Source: Rhodocyclaceae bacterium | Lineage (GTDB): Bacteria > Pseudomonadota > Gammaproteobacteria > Burkholderiales > Rhodocyclaceae | DNA length: 64,000 bases | Direction: 5' to 3' | Assembly (NCBI GenBank): GCA_013791905.1 | Contig: VMSX01000011.1 | Span: 62,001-126,000 of the forward strand | Part shown: piece by piece, positions 42,281 through 50,775 of the stretch | Layout: each line of letters begins with the position of its first letter | Position numbering within the stretch: position 1 is the stretch's first letter | Notes under the pieces: generated by a model | Told to the model about the DNA's origin: nothing | The model's input: the letters and a program-made list of their open reading frames with translations, nothing else | Database searches by the model: none | Made by a program: the position numbers and the translations under genes

Positions 42281-44857
42281 TTATTCCTGCCCGGCTTTTT
42301 CGTCCTCGATCATTCCTTCCCGAATCAGGCGAATGTCTGCCTGGATTTTTTCCAGATATCTGGAAATAAATGCGTCTTCATTCATCACCATATCCACCTG
42401 ACGGGTGTGGATGAGCAGATAGCCCAAAACAACGAGACGCTCCTTCAGGTAGGGAACCGGTCGTTTCTCGATGCGCGCAGTGAGTGAGTCGTTCTTGATA
42501 TCAACGCGAAAATCCAGTTCGCGCAACATCTCGCCAAGGAGTCGCACGCGCCGCCGGCGCCGCCGCTCGTCGGCGGCGCCACCCTGGAACTGGAAGTTCA
42601 CATAGGACTCGGTGAGCAGCTCCGAAAAGTTAGCCTCGGCCAGGGCAAAGTGATAACCGAGGCGGACGCTCAGATTGCAATATTTCTTCGACAGCAAAAA
42701 ATAGTTCCGACCAGTCATGTTCGAGCGCACCGCAGGGTCGATCTGCGGATTCATGGCCGACTGCGCAATGATGGCGCCGAAGCCGCGCAGACTGACCGGC
42801 GGCGGTCCTTCCCAAGGCACTGCCGTCATGCCCTTCCAGATCGCCAGCATGGGTTCGGAAACGATGTCCTCGATGCGAATGAAGGGGCTGGCTAGGTCCG
42901 TTTCCTCCCGATACCCGTCCTTCAGGTTGATGACCCACCACTGGGATGGCATATCGACCACATATAGCTGTTTGGCGGACTTGTCACGCGAGCCGTAACG
43001 ACGGCCGAAGTTGAACATTTCGGCCAAGGCTTTCTCATGACAGAATCGCGTGATGTCGTGCAGAGTGCGACAGGATGATGGCTTGAAGAAAGGTGAGTCA
43101 GGCACGGTCAGGTGCAACGGTGTAATGTGGGTAAGCGCATCCTTGAGAAGCTTGTGAATCGGGCTGCCCGCCATGAGATTGGGCAGACGGGGCGCAGCCG
43201 CAAGCAGCGCATCGACGCGCCCATCATAAACGCGGCGCGCCGTGGCGCACACCGTCACGACCTGGCCGTTTTCGAGCCCGGCCACGGCGCCCGGAAGATC
43301 GAACAGGGCCGGCACACCGAACTCTCGCGCCACAGTGGCCAAGTGGGTGGCGCTCTGGCCAGTCTCGCTCACCACGGCTACGGCGCGATTCATGAGCACG
43401 GCCCATTCCGGGTAGGGCGTCTCCACCACTAGGACCGCGCCTTTTGGAAACTCGAGCATGTCGAGTGCGCAGAGGACCTTGAATACCTCGCCCGCTGCTG
43501 CACCCCTACTGGCCGTAACCCCACCCGCCAGCAGGGGTGTCTGGTCCTCGGGCTGTCCCACCTCTGGCGCCAATCGCTCCGCTTCCGGCCCGGCAACCCC
43601 GCAACCCGTCGCGGCATCGAGTGGTCGCGCCTGCAAAATGAATAGGGTGCCATGGCGATCAATCGCCCATTCGATATCCTGCGGCGAACCAAAATGGCTC
43701 TCGATACGCAACGACACCAGCGCCAGTTCGCGCGCCTCTTCCTCGGTCAGACAACTCCTGCCGCCAGTCGTATCAGCCAGGTGGGAGAACGTAACAGCGT
43801 GCGGCGCCTCGCGCGATACGAACAGCAGGTCGTAGCTGGAGCTGCCATCAACAATATGGGTGCCCCGCCCCGGCGCTGCGTAGATAACCACCGCGGTACT
43901 TTCCGGATCATCAGCGGGCCGCGAGTAAGCGACACCGCTGGTCTGGGCATCGATCATGACGAGGCAGCCGACACACATGAGCACGTCCTGATGTCGATAG
44001 CCACGCTGCTGATGATAAACAATGGCCTGGCTCTGATACTTGCCGGCCACGATATCCCGGTAAGTTGCCGGAATATCCGCCGCATCGACCCACAGGCGGG
44101 TGCGATATTGTCCGGCGAAGGAGCCCTGCATGCCATCCTCGCCCAGCGCGCTCGAACGCATGGACACGGCAAGCGGCCGCCCCGCCCGTTCGGCCAGCCA
44201 CTCGACTTGCTGCAGGATCGCCCGGTCGAGATCGTCGGGCAACAGGGTGGCCCGAATCAGGTCCTGGATATCCGCGCTTACCGTGTACAGGGATTCCAGG
44301 TTTTCGATGTCGAGGGTTTTCAGGCGGCGATTGATTTCATTCTGAATATGAGTAGATTCCATGAACTGCCGCGCAGCAGTGGCTGTGACCGCAAAACCAT
44401 CGGGAACCCGCAGCCCAAGGTGTTTGCGCATCTCCCCGAGATTGGCCATCTTCGCGCCAACCTGATCGACGACACTACGGTCGATGGCATCGAGGCCCAA
44501 CACCAGAGCGGTGCCAGCGACTACAGGCTGCCGCGAGAGGATGGTCTCGATCTGGGCGGTGATGAGCGCGAATTGGTCGTAGAGACCGCGATAGCGTCCG
44601 TCGGAAAGCACCACCAGACTGTGCACCATCTTGTAGACGTTCACCGTCAGCGCCGTCATTTCGCCCCGCACAAAAGCCATGCCGAATGGCTTGCCCGAAT
44701 GGAGCGTCTCTTCCGCCGACGACATCAACTCCAGCGCGTTATTGTTCGCGGTGAGGAGGGCGCGAAAGTTGCGGAATTGCTCCCGGAAAGCGGATTGGAT
44801 CGCCTCGGCGCCGAGCTTGGGACGCGGTCGAAATAATTTGGCAAGAAATTCGAACAT
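42281..44857 (-). CDS. PEP synthase-like protein lacking the C-terminal barrel
   Basis: 858 residues from ATG 44855-44857 (a GTG 18 bases earlier is possible). After an about 120-residue helical N-terminus comes an ATP-grasp pyruvate-phosphate-dikinase domain (VGAKMANLGEMRKHLGLRVPDGF; about 140-440), then a mobile swivel domain with the phospho-histidine region SETGQSATHLATVAREFGVP. The final 270 residues are not the PEP/pyruvate-binding barrel of PEP synthase but an unrecognised domain. It may phosphorylate another substrate or protein. It is 77 bp after the 229-residue membrane protein and likely shares its operon with the TauE/SafE gene. Confidence 0.75.
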   Translation of the reverse strand: MFEFLAKLFRPRPKLGAEAIQSAFREQFRNFRALLTANNNALELMSSAEETLHSGKPFGMAFVRGEMTALTVNVYKMVHSLVVLSDGRYRGLYDQFALITAQIETILSRQPVVAGTALVLGLDAIDRSVVDQVGAKMANLGEMRKHLGLRVPDGFAVTATAARQFMESTHIQNEINRRLKTLDIENLESLYTVSADIQDLIRATLLPDDLDRAILQQVEWLAERAGRPLAVSMRSSALGEDGMQGSFAGQYRTRLWVDAADIPATYRDIVAGKYQSQAIVYHQQRGYRHQDVLMCVGCLVMIDAQTSGVAYSRPADDPESTAVVIYAAPGRGTHIVDGSSSYDLLFVSREAPHAVTFSHLADTTGGRSCLTEEEARELALVSLRIESHFGSPQDIEWAIDRHGTLFILQARPLDAATGCGVAGPEAERLAPEVGQPEDQTPLLAGGVTASRGAAAGEVFKVLCALDMLEFPKGAVLVVETPYPEWAVLMNRAVAVVSETGQSATHLATVAREFGVPALFDLPGAVAGLENGQVVTVCATARRVYDGRVDALLAAAPRLPNLMAGSPIHKLLKDALTHITPLHLTVPDSPFFKPSSCRTLHDITRFCHEKALAEMFNFGRRYGSRDKSAKQLYVVDMPSQWWVINLKDGYREETDLASPFIRIEDIVSEPMLAIWKGMTAVPWEGPPPVSLRGFGAIIAQSAMNPQIDPAVRSNMTGRNYFLLSKKYCNLSVRLGYHFALAEANFSELLTESYVNFQFQGGAADERRRRRRVRLLGEMLRELDFRVDIKNDSLTARIEKRPVPYLKERLVVLGYLLIHTRQVDMVMNEDAFISRYLEKIQADIRLIREGMIEDEKAGQE

Positions 44858-44934
44858 GGCTACCGGGAAATACACCGAGCCGGGGAGAGGGATCTCACCG
44901 GCCCGGAAAAACCGCTGGGTTCAGTGCCCCAGCC

Positions 44935-45624
44935 TCAGTGTTCCAACTTAAGTCCCCAACCTTCAAAGAGGAACAGGATAGCGTAGCCATACCAGATCGT
45001 GTACACCACATAGCCAACCAAGGCTGCCAGAACCACCCAGAACATGCTGCTCATGGGCACAGCCTCGATCCCATAATAATTGTAGGCTGGCTCCACGCCC
45101 TTGGTCTGTGCGTCACGGACGATTTTGCTCGCGGCGAACTTGCCCTGTTTGTCCAGATCCTTGCTCATTGCACCAAGCGCACGATGCCAGTCGTACAGCG
45201 CGAGCTTGGCCTCGACACCGTACTTGTCCGACACCGCCGTCCCTTCATTCTTGAACATGAGATCGGCATCCGCAAGAACCGCATTGAGTATCTGACCGAG
45301 ATCACCCGAAACTTTAAGTTTCGTAGCGTCGACAACTACGGTGCTGCCCGCGACAGTGAAAAGCTTGTTCATCCGGTCAGCCTGTCCAGCGTCCGCTGCT
45401 GTGACACTGAGCGTAACGGTCGAACCATCGTGTTTTTTGGCTTTTTCGGCGATATCGGAAATGTAATAGGCCGAGTTCTTGGAAATGGAGTTGAACACGC
45501 CGTCCAGATAATCGATGGTGTTTTTGCCGCCTTCGAGCAAGGGGCTGAAGATTGCAAACAGAACGATGAAGAAGCCCGTCAGGAGCACGAGCCCAATGCC
45601 GAATTCTTTTTTGTCGTGAATCAT
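44935..45624 (-). CDS. Membrane protein with extracytoplasmic domain, partner of TauE/SafE
   Basis: 229 residues, family unrecognised. One helix near the N-terminus (FGIGLVLLTGFFIVLFAIFSPLL) and one or two at the C-terminus (SMFWVVLAALVGYVVYTIWYGYAILFLF) bracket a soluble region of about 145 residues that should lie outside the cytoplasm. It begins 2 bp after the TauE/SafE stop codon, so the products probably act together. It is comparable in position to the 54- and 57-residue membrane proteins beside the other two exporters in this window. Confidence 0.6.
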   Translation of the reverse strand: MIHDKKEFGIGLVLLTGFFIVLFAIFSPLLEGGKNTIDYLDGVFNSISKNSAYYISDIAEKAKKHDGSTVTLSVTAADAGQADRMNKLFTVAGSTVVVDATKLKVSGDLGQILNAVLADADLMFKNEGTAVSDKYGVEAKLALYDWHRALGAMSKDLDKQGKFAASKIVRDAQTKGVEPAYNYYGIEAVPMSSMFWVVLAALVGYVVYTIWYGYAILFLFEGWGLKLEH

Positions 45625-45626
45625 GA

Positions 45627-46943
45627 TCAGTCCTCCCGCTTGAGCGTTTTGATGTTGGCAAAGAACGTCCAGAATACCCAGACGGTGAAACTGCTAAGCG
45701 CGACAAAAAAGATGCCGATGCCGATGCGCTCGATGAGTTGGCCGGTCTCCGCGGTCATCGGGATGTAGCCCATGCTGGCGAGTTTGCCGGGCAGAGCGAA
45801 AATCCGGTTGACGAAGGCTGACATCACGGCCAGAGCAAAGAAACCGCGGATGGTCACGCCGGAAACCACCTTGGTGACCAGGGTACCAATCTGGATGCCG
45901 AACAACGAACCCAGCAGCATGCCCATCGCGAGGGTGTAGAAAATGAAGCCGTAGATCGCATATTGGCCGATACCGGCATAGCCAGCGGTGAACACGATCT
46001 GCAGGATGTCGGTGCCCACCGTTGTGGAAGCCGAAACGCCGAGCACATAGACGAAGATCGGGAAGGTGAGAAAGCCACCGCCCACGCCCATGATGGCGGC
46101 GGCAATACCGACGATGAAGCCGCTGATTACGAGGAAATACGCGGAAACCTTGCGACCGCCCGGCACCACGCCCTCATCGAAGTGGATCATGGGTGGCAAA
46201 TTGACGGACTGGACTTTCTTGGCCAGGCCGGTCATGTCGTCAACCACCGCAGCTTTCTTGGTCGCTCCAGCTGACTTGGACGACTTAGCCGACTTAGCCG
46301 ACTTGGCTGGCGCTGCGGCGGCCTTGCGCATCCTGAAATAATCGGCCATGCCATAGAAGCCAAGAAATCCGAGCAGAAAAACATAAATCGTGGTGATGAA
46401 AGTATCGGAAAGCACCGGATTCAACTCGTAGAGCGTACGGTTGATATAACCGCCCAATGTCGCACCGGCAATGGATCCAACCAGAAAGGTAACTGCGAGC
46501 GAGACCGAGATATTGCCGAGCTTGCGATGCAACACGCTGCCCATGATGGCCTTGGCAAAGATGTGAAACAGGTCTGTGCCTACTGCCAGAATGCCCTTGA
46601 CACCAGCACTCATCAATGCCGGCGCGATGATGAAGCCACCACCGGCACCGATGCAACCGGTGATCAACCCGGCGACAACACCAACCGCGATCGAGGCCAG
46701 GAAAATCGTCGTCGTGTAATAAGCCGGGCCGTAGGCCTGCTTGCTGCCCAGCATGCTGGGCAATGCTTCGCTGACCTGATCTGCAAAGGCCACGCCAATC
46801 AGCAAAATAGGCAGCATCAGCAGGCCGAGAATCGCCATGCGGCGACGATCGTGAAGTATCCGTTGCGACGTGTCGATATCCCACTTTGCGTAACTTCGCG
46901 CACCAAACATCATTAATTCGTAAAACTCCCGCAGAACTTTCAT
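45627..46943 (-). CDS. TauE/SafE-family (TSUP) anion exporter
   Basis: 438 residues in two membrane repeats, with GLITGCIGAGGGFIIAPALMSAGVKGILAVGTDLFHIFAK and AAIMGVGGGFLTFPIFVYVLGVSASTTVGTDILQIVF, the glycine-rich signatures of the family. A low-complexity Lys/Ser/Ala loop (about 206-225, KSAKSAKSSKSAG) joins the halves. TSUP proteins move sulfite, thiosulfate, sulfoacetate or other sulfur anions. In a sulfur-oxidising context sulfite export is plausible. It is first in a unit with the 229-residue membrane protein and the PEP synthase-like protein. Confidence 0.85.
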   Translation of the reverse strand: MKVLREFYELMMFGARSYAKWDIDTSQRILHDRRRMAILGLLMLPILLIGVAFADQVSEALPSMLGSKQAYGPAYYTTTIFLASIAVGVVAGLITGCIGAGGGFIIAPALMSAGVKGILAVGTDLFHIFAKAIMGSVLHRKLGNISVSLAVTFLVGSIAGATLGGYINRTLYELNPVLSDTFITTIYVFLLGFLGFYGMADYFRMRKAAAAPAKSAKSAKSSKSAGATKKAAVVDDMTGLAKKVQSVNLPPMIHFDEGVVPGGRKVSAYFLVISGFIVGIAAAIMGVGGGFLTFPIFVYVLGVSASTTVGTDILQIVFTAGYAGIGQYAIYGFIFYTLAMGMLLGSLFGIQIGTLVTKVVSGVTIRGFFALAVMSAFVNRIFALPGKLASMGYIPMTAETGQLIERIGIGIFFVALSSFTVWVFWTFFANIKTLKRED

Positions 46944-47075
46944 TGCCCAGCCCTCTCCTGATTAGTAATTGCTCCACACCCCCGCAAGGCCGCAATAGCC
47001 TGCGAACGATAATTCATTGACGGACCTGCCACGCTTATGCATCTGGCGGCCCACGCTGTTTTGATCCACGCCAGT

Positions 47076-48797
47076 TCATTCCCCAACGCCATCCGACGGC
47101 GGCACCGTCAATGGCAGATGCACCGAGAACACCGCGCCGCACGCTCCAGTGCGGTTAACCACGGTCAATTCACCGCCGAGTCGCGTCATATTGTCCCGCG
47201 ACACGAACAGGCCGAGTCCGGTACCCTTGCCTTTGGGCTTGGTCGTGAAAAATGGATCGTACAAGTGCTCGATCACTTCTGGCGTAAGACCGGGACCGGT
47301 ATCTGCAAAATCAACCACGATGTGCGAAGCATCCCGGCGGCTGGTGATATCGATCTGCCCGTCGCTGCCAATGGCATCCAGCGCATTGTGGAGAATGTTC
47401 AGGACGACCTGCTGGAACTGGCCAATATCAGTATTAACCTCGGGCAAATCTTCCTGGTAATGCCGGATGATGGCGATCCGCTGACGGTCGGCTTCGTGTT
47501 CAAGCAGGGCCGCCGTTTCTTCCACGGCCTGATTGATGTTGATATTGGAGCGCGTATTGTCCAGCGGGTGTGAAAAGCCCAACAGACGCCGGGTAATTAC
47601 GCTGGTACGCCCTACTTGCGTCCGTATCTTGCCGATCGACCGGCGGTAATCCGCAAAGTTAATAATGCTTTGGGGATCTTCTTCATCCATCAACTCGTCG
47701 ATCAGGCCAGCCTGGTCTGAGATGATCTGCAGAGGATTGTTGACCTCATGGGCCACGCTGGCGGACAGACGACCGATCAAGGCAAGTTTCTCCACTTCGC
47801 GTACCTGGTTCGTCAGCATGCTGTGCTCGCGATCCGCGCGCGCCAACCGCCCCACCATGGAATGGGTCAGCAATACCGCAACGAGAATGATGAGTGCCGC
47901 AGCGAAAGCCACGAGTGCGGTATCCAGGTGACGCGCCTTGTCATAGGAGGCAAGTGAAGATGCCACATTGGTTTCCAGCACCAACAACCATTGCCCGCCG
48001 TTCAATGCGATGGCGCCATGAATTCGATCATCCTGCCAGGTCGCCATACCCTCCGACTCAGCCAGGGCGGCAAAATGCTCAAGCTCTTCCTGCGACACCG
48101 CGGTACGGCCCAGACGACTCGGCGTCTGAAATTCCCCGCGCCGGTTAACGATGAATGCATCCCCATCTGGACCCACATTGGCGGTTGCCAGCAAGCTGTT
48201 GAACAGGGTCGAGTTGATCGTGGCCCGCAAAATCCCGGTCCGCGCAGGGTCTGCAACAGCCACGATAAGGTGCGGAACCTTGCGGTAGCCGGTGAAAACA
48301 TCGCTCGCATAACGCCCGTTTTGCATGACCTCGGCAAACCATTCGCTCCCAGCGTAGTTTTTGCCGGCAAGTTCTTTTTCAAACGGCCCACGGTAAGCCA
48401 GATGGTTTCCGTAACGGTCAATCACGCCAAGATCGGTAATCACGCCACTACGATTCATGGCGGCAAACAAGGCCTCAAGTCGTTTGCCTTCGCGTAGCGC
48501 CTGAGGATCGTAAAGCGAAAGAAAACCGGCAAGCTGATCTTCCTGCGTGACCAGGAATCGGTCGATCAGCTCCTTGCGGTCGGTGGCCAGATTGGAGAGT
48601 TCGACAGACGTCTTCTCAATCCAGGATGCCCGATAAAAGCGCGCTGCGTTGTAGTTAAGGATTAGCAGCGGAACAATCGATACAACCACGAACACAAGCG
48701 CAAACAGGTATTTTTGGCGGGCATAGTAAGCATCCCGCAACTCGGCACGGATAGAGTTTCCCGTGGAGTGGGCCAAGTGAGAATTTTCACTACTCAC
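47076..48797 (-). CDS. Sensor histidine kinase with periplasmic Cache-like domain
   Basis: 573 residues from a GTG at 48795-48797 preceded by GAGGGG. Two membrane helices (about 30-50 and 300-320) flank a periplasmic domain of Cache/dCache type (VIDRYGNHLAYRGPF, a typical ligand-binding segment). The kinase core is HisKA SASVAHEVNNPLQII, then NILHNALDAIG, DTGPGL and GKGTGLGLF. It faces a divergent receiver-only regulator at 49199 and lies upstream of the TauE/SafE gene on the same strand (132-bp gap). The ligand is unknown; a small carboxylate or sulfur compound would fit the domain type. Confidence 0.85.
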   Translation of the reverse strand: MSSENSHLAHSTGNSIRAELRDAYYARQKYLFALVFVVVSIVPLLILNYNAARFYRASWIEKTSVELSNLATDRKELIDRFLVTQEDQLAGFLSLYDPQALREGKRLEALFAAMNRSGVITDLGVIDRYGNHLAYRGPFEKELAGKNYAGSEWFAEVMQNGRYASDVFTGYRKVPHLIVAVADPARTGILRATINSTLFNSLLATANVGPDGDAFIVNRRGEFQTPSRLGRTAVSQEELEHFAALAESEGMATWQDDRIHGAIALNGGQWLLVLETNVASSLASYDKARHLDTALVAFAAALIILVAVLLTHSMVGRLARADREHSMLTNQVREVEKLALIGRLSASVAHEVNNPLQIISDQAGLIDELMDEEDPQSIINFADYRRSIGKIRTQVGRTSVITRRLLGFSHPLDNTRSNININQAVEETAALLEHEADRQRIAIIRHYQEDLPEVNTDIGQFQQVVLNILHNALDAIGSDGQIDITSRRDASHIVVDFADTGPGLTPEVIEHLYDPFFTTKPKGKGTGLGLFVSRDNMTRLGGELTVVNRTGACGAVFSVHLPLTVPPSDGVGE

Positions 48798-49198
48798 GCA
48801 GACACCCCTCTGCGTACCAGCTTTCCGGTAACAGAATGACAGCCTCCCCCCGACAGGACCATACGGCCATGACAATTCTCAGTTACATGCTGACCGGCAC
48901 CTCTTTAGGGCACTCCGCTAGGCCAGCAGAAAATTCAAAGCAAGAGGGGAGTCCCCTTGCAAATCCTCCAGTACTGCAACTTCCGACAATTTGCTCGCGA
49001 ACATGGACAAGCCGCTATAAAATGCCGTTATGTTATCCATACAAGAATCTGCGCGCGCAGAATGTTAGAATACTCTTAAGTAGCGGCGCATTAAAATATT
49101 AGTGGGCCTCATTAACTACATACAGTAGCCAATCGGTCAGCAGGCAGATTTCTCTGGATTGACAAGCGCACGTCTGCAGCGAACTGAATCATTCGGAT
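48798..49198. promoter_or_regulatory. Spacer between divergent two-component genes
   Basis: 401 bp with no convincing gene. TTGACA at 49160 could be the -35 of the regulator gene, with a poor -10. TATAAAAT near 49015 could serve the kinase on either strand. A partial hairpin, AGAGGGGAGTCCCCTT (48945-48960), is also visible. Nothing else stands out. Confidence 0.35.
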
Positions 49199-49582
49199 AT
49201 GAAGCAACCAAAAAATATATTGTTGGTGGACGATGAGGAAGAATTCCTCGAAACGACTTCGCGTCGACTTCGGCGCAGGTCTTTTGACGTAAAGACAGCA
49301 ACCCGTTGCGCCGAGGCGATGCCAGAAGTGATTGCCGGCTGGCCGCATGTGGTCGTTCTGGACGTCATGCTGCGTAACACTGATGGAATGGAGTGTTTGC
49401 GCCGCATCAAGCGGCAATCTCCACAACTACCGGTAGTCATGCTTACCGGACACGCCTCGCTGCAGGCGAGCATCCAGGGTCTTGAGCACGGGGCCAGCGA
49501 CTATTGCCTGAAACCGATTGAACTTGATGAACTGGTCGAGAAGATCATCATCGCCTGCAAGGATGCAGACAATCCGGCGTAA
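49199..49582 (+). CDS. Receiver-only response regulator
   Basis: 127 residues, a single CheY-like receiver: acidic pair DDE (11-13), phospho-acceptor D55 in VVVLDVML, T in LTGHAS and K in YCLKPIEL. It has no output domain, so it acts by protein contact or as a phosphate relay. It is divergent from the Cache-type kinase and is its likely partner. Confidence 0.85.
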   Translation: MKQPKNILLVDDEEEFLETTSRRLRRRSFDVKTATRCAEAMPEVIAGWPHVVVLDVMLRNTDGMECLRRIKRQSPQLPVVMLTGHASLQASIQGLEHGASDYCLKPIELDELVEKIIIACKDADNPA

Positions 49583-49636
49583 TCGGTTTTCCGCTCAAGG
49601 CGCGCTCGGGAAAAGCACCGCCAGAATAAATTGCAC

Positions 49637-50200
49637 TTACCCGAAAAACTTGTAGATCAGCAAGATAGCGATAAACAAAAGAAGTGCCAAGGCTTCCATG
49701 CCGACAATGATGAGCGAAATACGGCGTGACATGGGGCTCATGCGTAGCCAGAACCGGTCAAGCAGCCAGCGGCCTAAGCGCGCTTTGCGGTCAGACCGTG
49801 CAGCAAGAGTCAGGTAACCGCCAGCGGCATCGATCCAGAGATTGAGTTCGGCTACACGCCCGATCTCAGGCTGCTCGGCAAACCCCTCGTGGTAGTCAAG
49901 CCGCGTCAGCTTGTCATCCTGTCGATTCCAGTTCAGCGTGATCGACCGGGGTGAATCCCCCTTCAATTCGACAATCCCCCCTGTCTCTGAAAAGTCGGCG
50001 CTGGCGATACGGTACTCGGCTTCAACTTCGCTGCGCTCGTAGCGCACTTTCAATGTGCACTCGTTTGCATCCTTTTTCAGCGTCAGCACTTCCCACTCGG
50101 GATTCAGGCGAAACCATGCCACCCCATCCTGAAAGAATTGCGCCATCAATTCCGGCGGCGCTGCTACCAGGCGGCTGCGCTCAAACAGATATTCAGACAC
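49637..50200 (-). CDS. SRPBCC-like protein with C-terminal membrane anchor
   Basis: 187 residues. The GTG start at 50198-50200 overlaps the upstream Usp stop (GTGTCTGA), so it is translationally coupled. The body has the strand pattern of START/SRPBCC folds (WEVLTLKKDANECTLKVRYERSEVEAEYRI...SITLNWNRQDDKLTRLDYHEGF). A C-terminal helix (ISLIIVGMEALALLLFIAILLIYKFF) anchors it. SRPBCC domains bind hydrophobic ligands or proteins; the function here is unknown. A dispersed-repeat copy encodes RIASADFSE. Confidence 0.6.
   Translation of the reverse strand: MSEYLFERSRLVAAPPELMAQFFQDGVAWFRLNPEWEVLTLKKDANECTLKVRYERSEVEAEYRIASADFSETGGIVELKGDSPRSITLNWNRQDDKLTRLDYHEGFAEQPEIGRVAELNLWIDAAGGYLTLAARSDRKARLGRWLLDRFWLRMSPMSRRISLIIVGMEALALLLFIAILLIYKFFG
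49989..50012 (-). repeat. Dispersed short repeat, copy 7
   Basis: Full match to the core GCCAGCGCCGACTTT on the minus strand, inside the SRPBCC-like gene, read as IASADFS. This is the same frame as the chrB copy. Confidence 0.7.
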
Positions 50201-50645
50201 GGGCCAGCAGCACCGGCACAGAAAGCTTGCCATCCAGCCGGCCAGGTAAATCACGGGAAGTCCAGCGATCGTAGCGGCCATTGAAGCGTTTGCCACCAAG
50301 CACCACCAGATCATAGCCGCCGGCAATCGTCATCCGGGGAATCACCTCTTCCGGCGGGCCGCTTTCCAACAGACGGCCAACAGGAGTGTCCGCTACTGCC
50401 GCTCGTGCAAGCAATTGATCCAGCGCGGCCTCACCCTCGGCAGCCAGACTGCGATCGAGGTGGGCGCGACACTCGTCACGATTTATCGCATAGATTTCAT
50501 CGGTGAATTTTTTTAGATAGGGGTCGACAACGTAAAGCGCGTCGAGAGCCGCTCCGTGCGTGCGTGCGACATCTAACGCCAAATTGATGGCCGCCTCGGT
50601 ATGTGGCTCGCCATCGATGCAAAGCAGAATTCTGGAAAAGGGCAT
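50193..50645 (-). CDS. Universal stress protein
   Basis: 150 residues from ATG 50643-50645. It begins FSRILLCIDGEPHTEAAINLALDVARTHGAALDALYVV and ends YDLVVLGGKRF...LSVPVLLARV, the Usp fold. The ATP loop is only partly kept (GGKRFNGRYDRW). It is coupled to the SRPBCC-like gene and lies just upstream of the YeiH-type exporter's terminator. It probably tunes a neighbouring transporter or stress response. Confidence 0.8.
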   Translation of the reverse strand: MPFSRILLCIDGEPHTEAAINLALDVARTHGAALDALYVVDPYLKKFTDEIYAINRDECRAHLDRSLAAEGEAALDQLLARAAVADTPVGRLLESGPPEEVIPRMTIAGGYDLVVLGGKRFNGRYDRWTSRDLPGRLDGKLSVPVLLARV

Positions 50646-50723
50646 AAAAACCAATGGAGAGAAAACTGGGTTTCGAAGGGCTAGCACGTGGATTGGCTAA
50701 CATTATGCCGGAATGACTAGCCT

Positions 50724-50760
50724 GAAAAAAAACGGGGCATCCGCAGATGCCCCGTTTTCA
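50724..50760 (-). terminator. Rho-independent terminator for the YeiH-type exporter
   Basis: A perfect 13-bp stem, AAAACGGGGCATC with its complement, and a CGCA loop. On the minus strand it is followed by a run of eight T, so it ends the leftward transcript from 52759. Confidence 0.9.
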
Positions 50761-50775
50761 GGTTACCAAGAAGAA

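Noticed and set aside
48836-49102. An 88-residue frame between the divergent two-component genes.
   Set aside because: No ribosome-binding site, no motif and unlike neighbouring codon use; treated as spacer.
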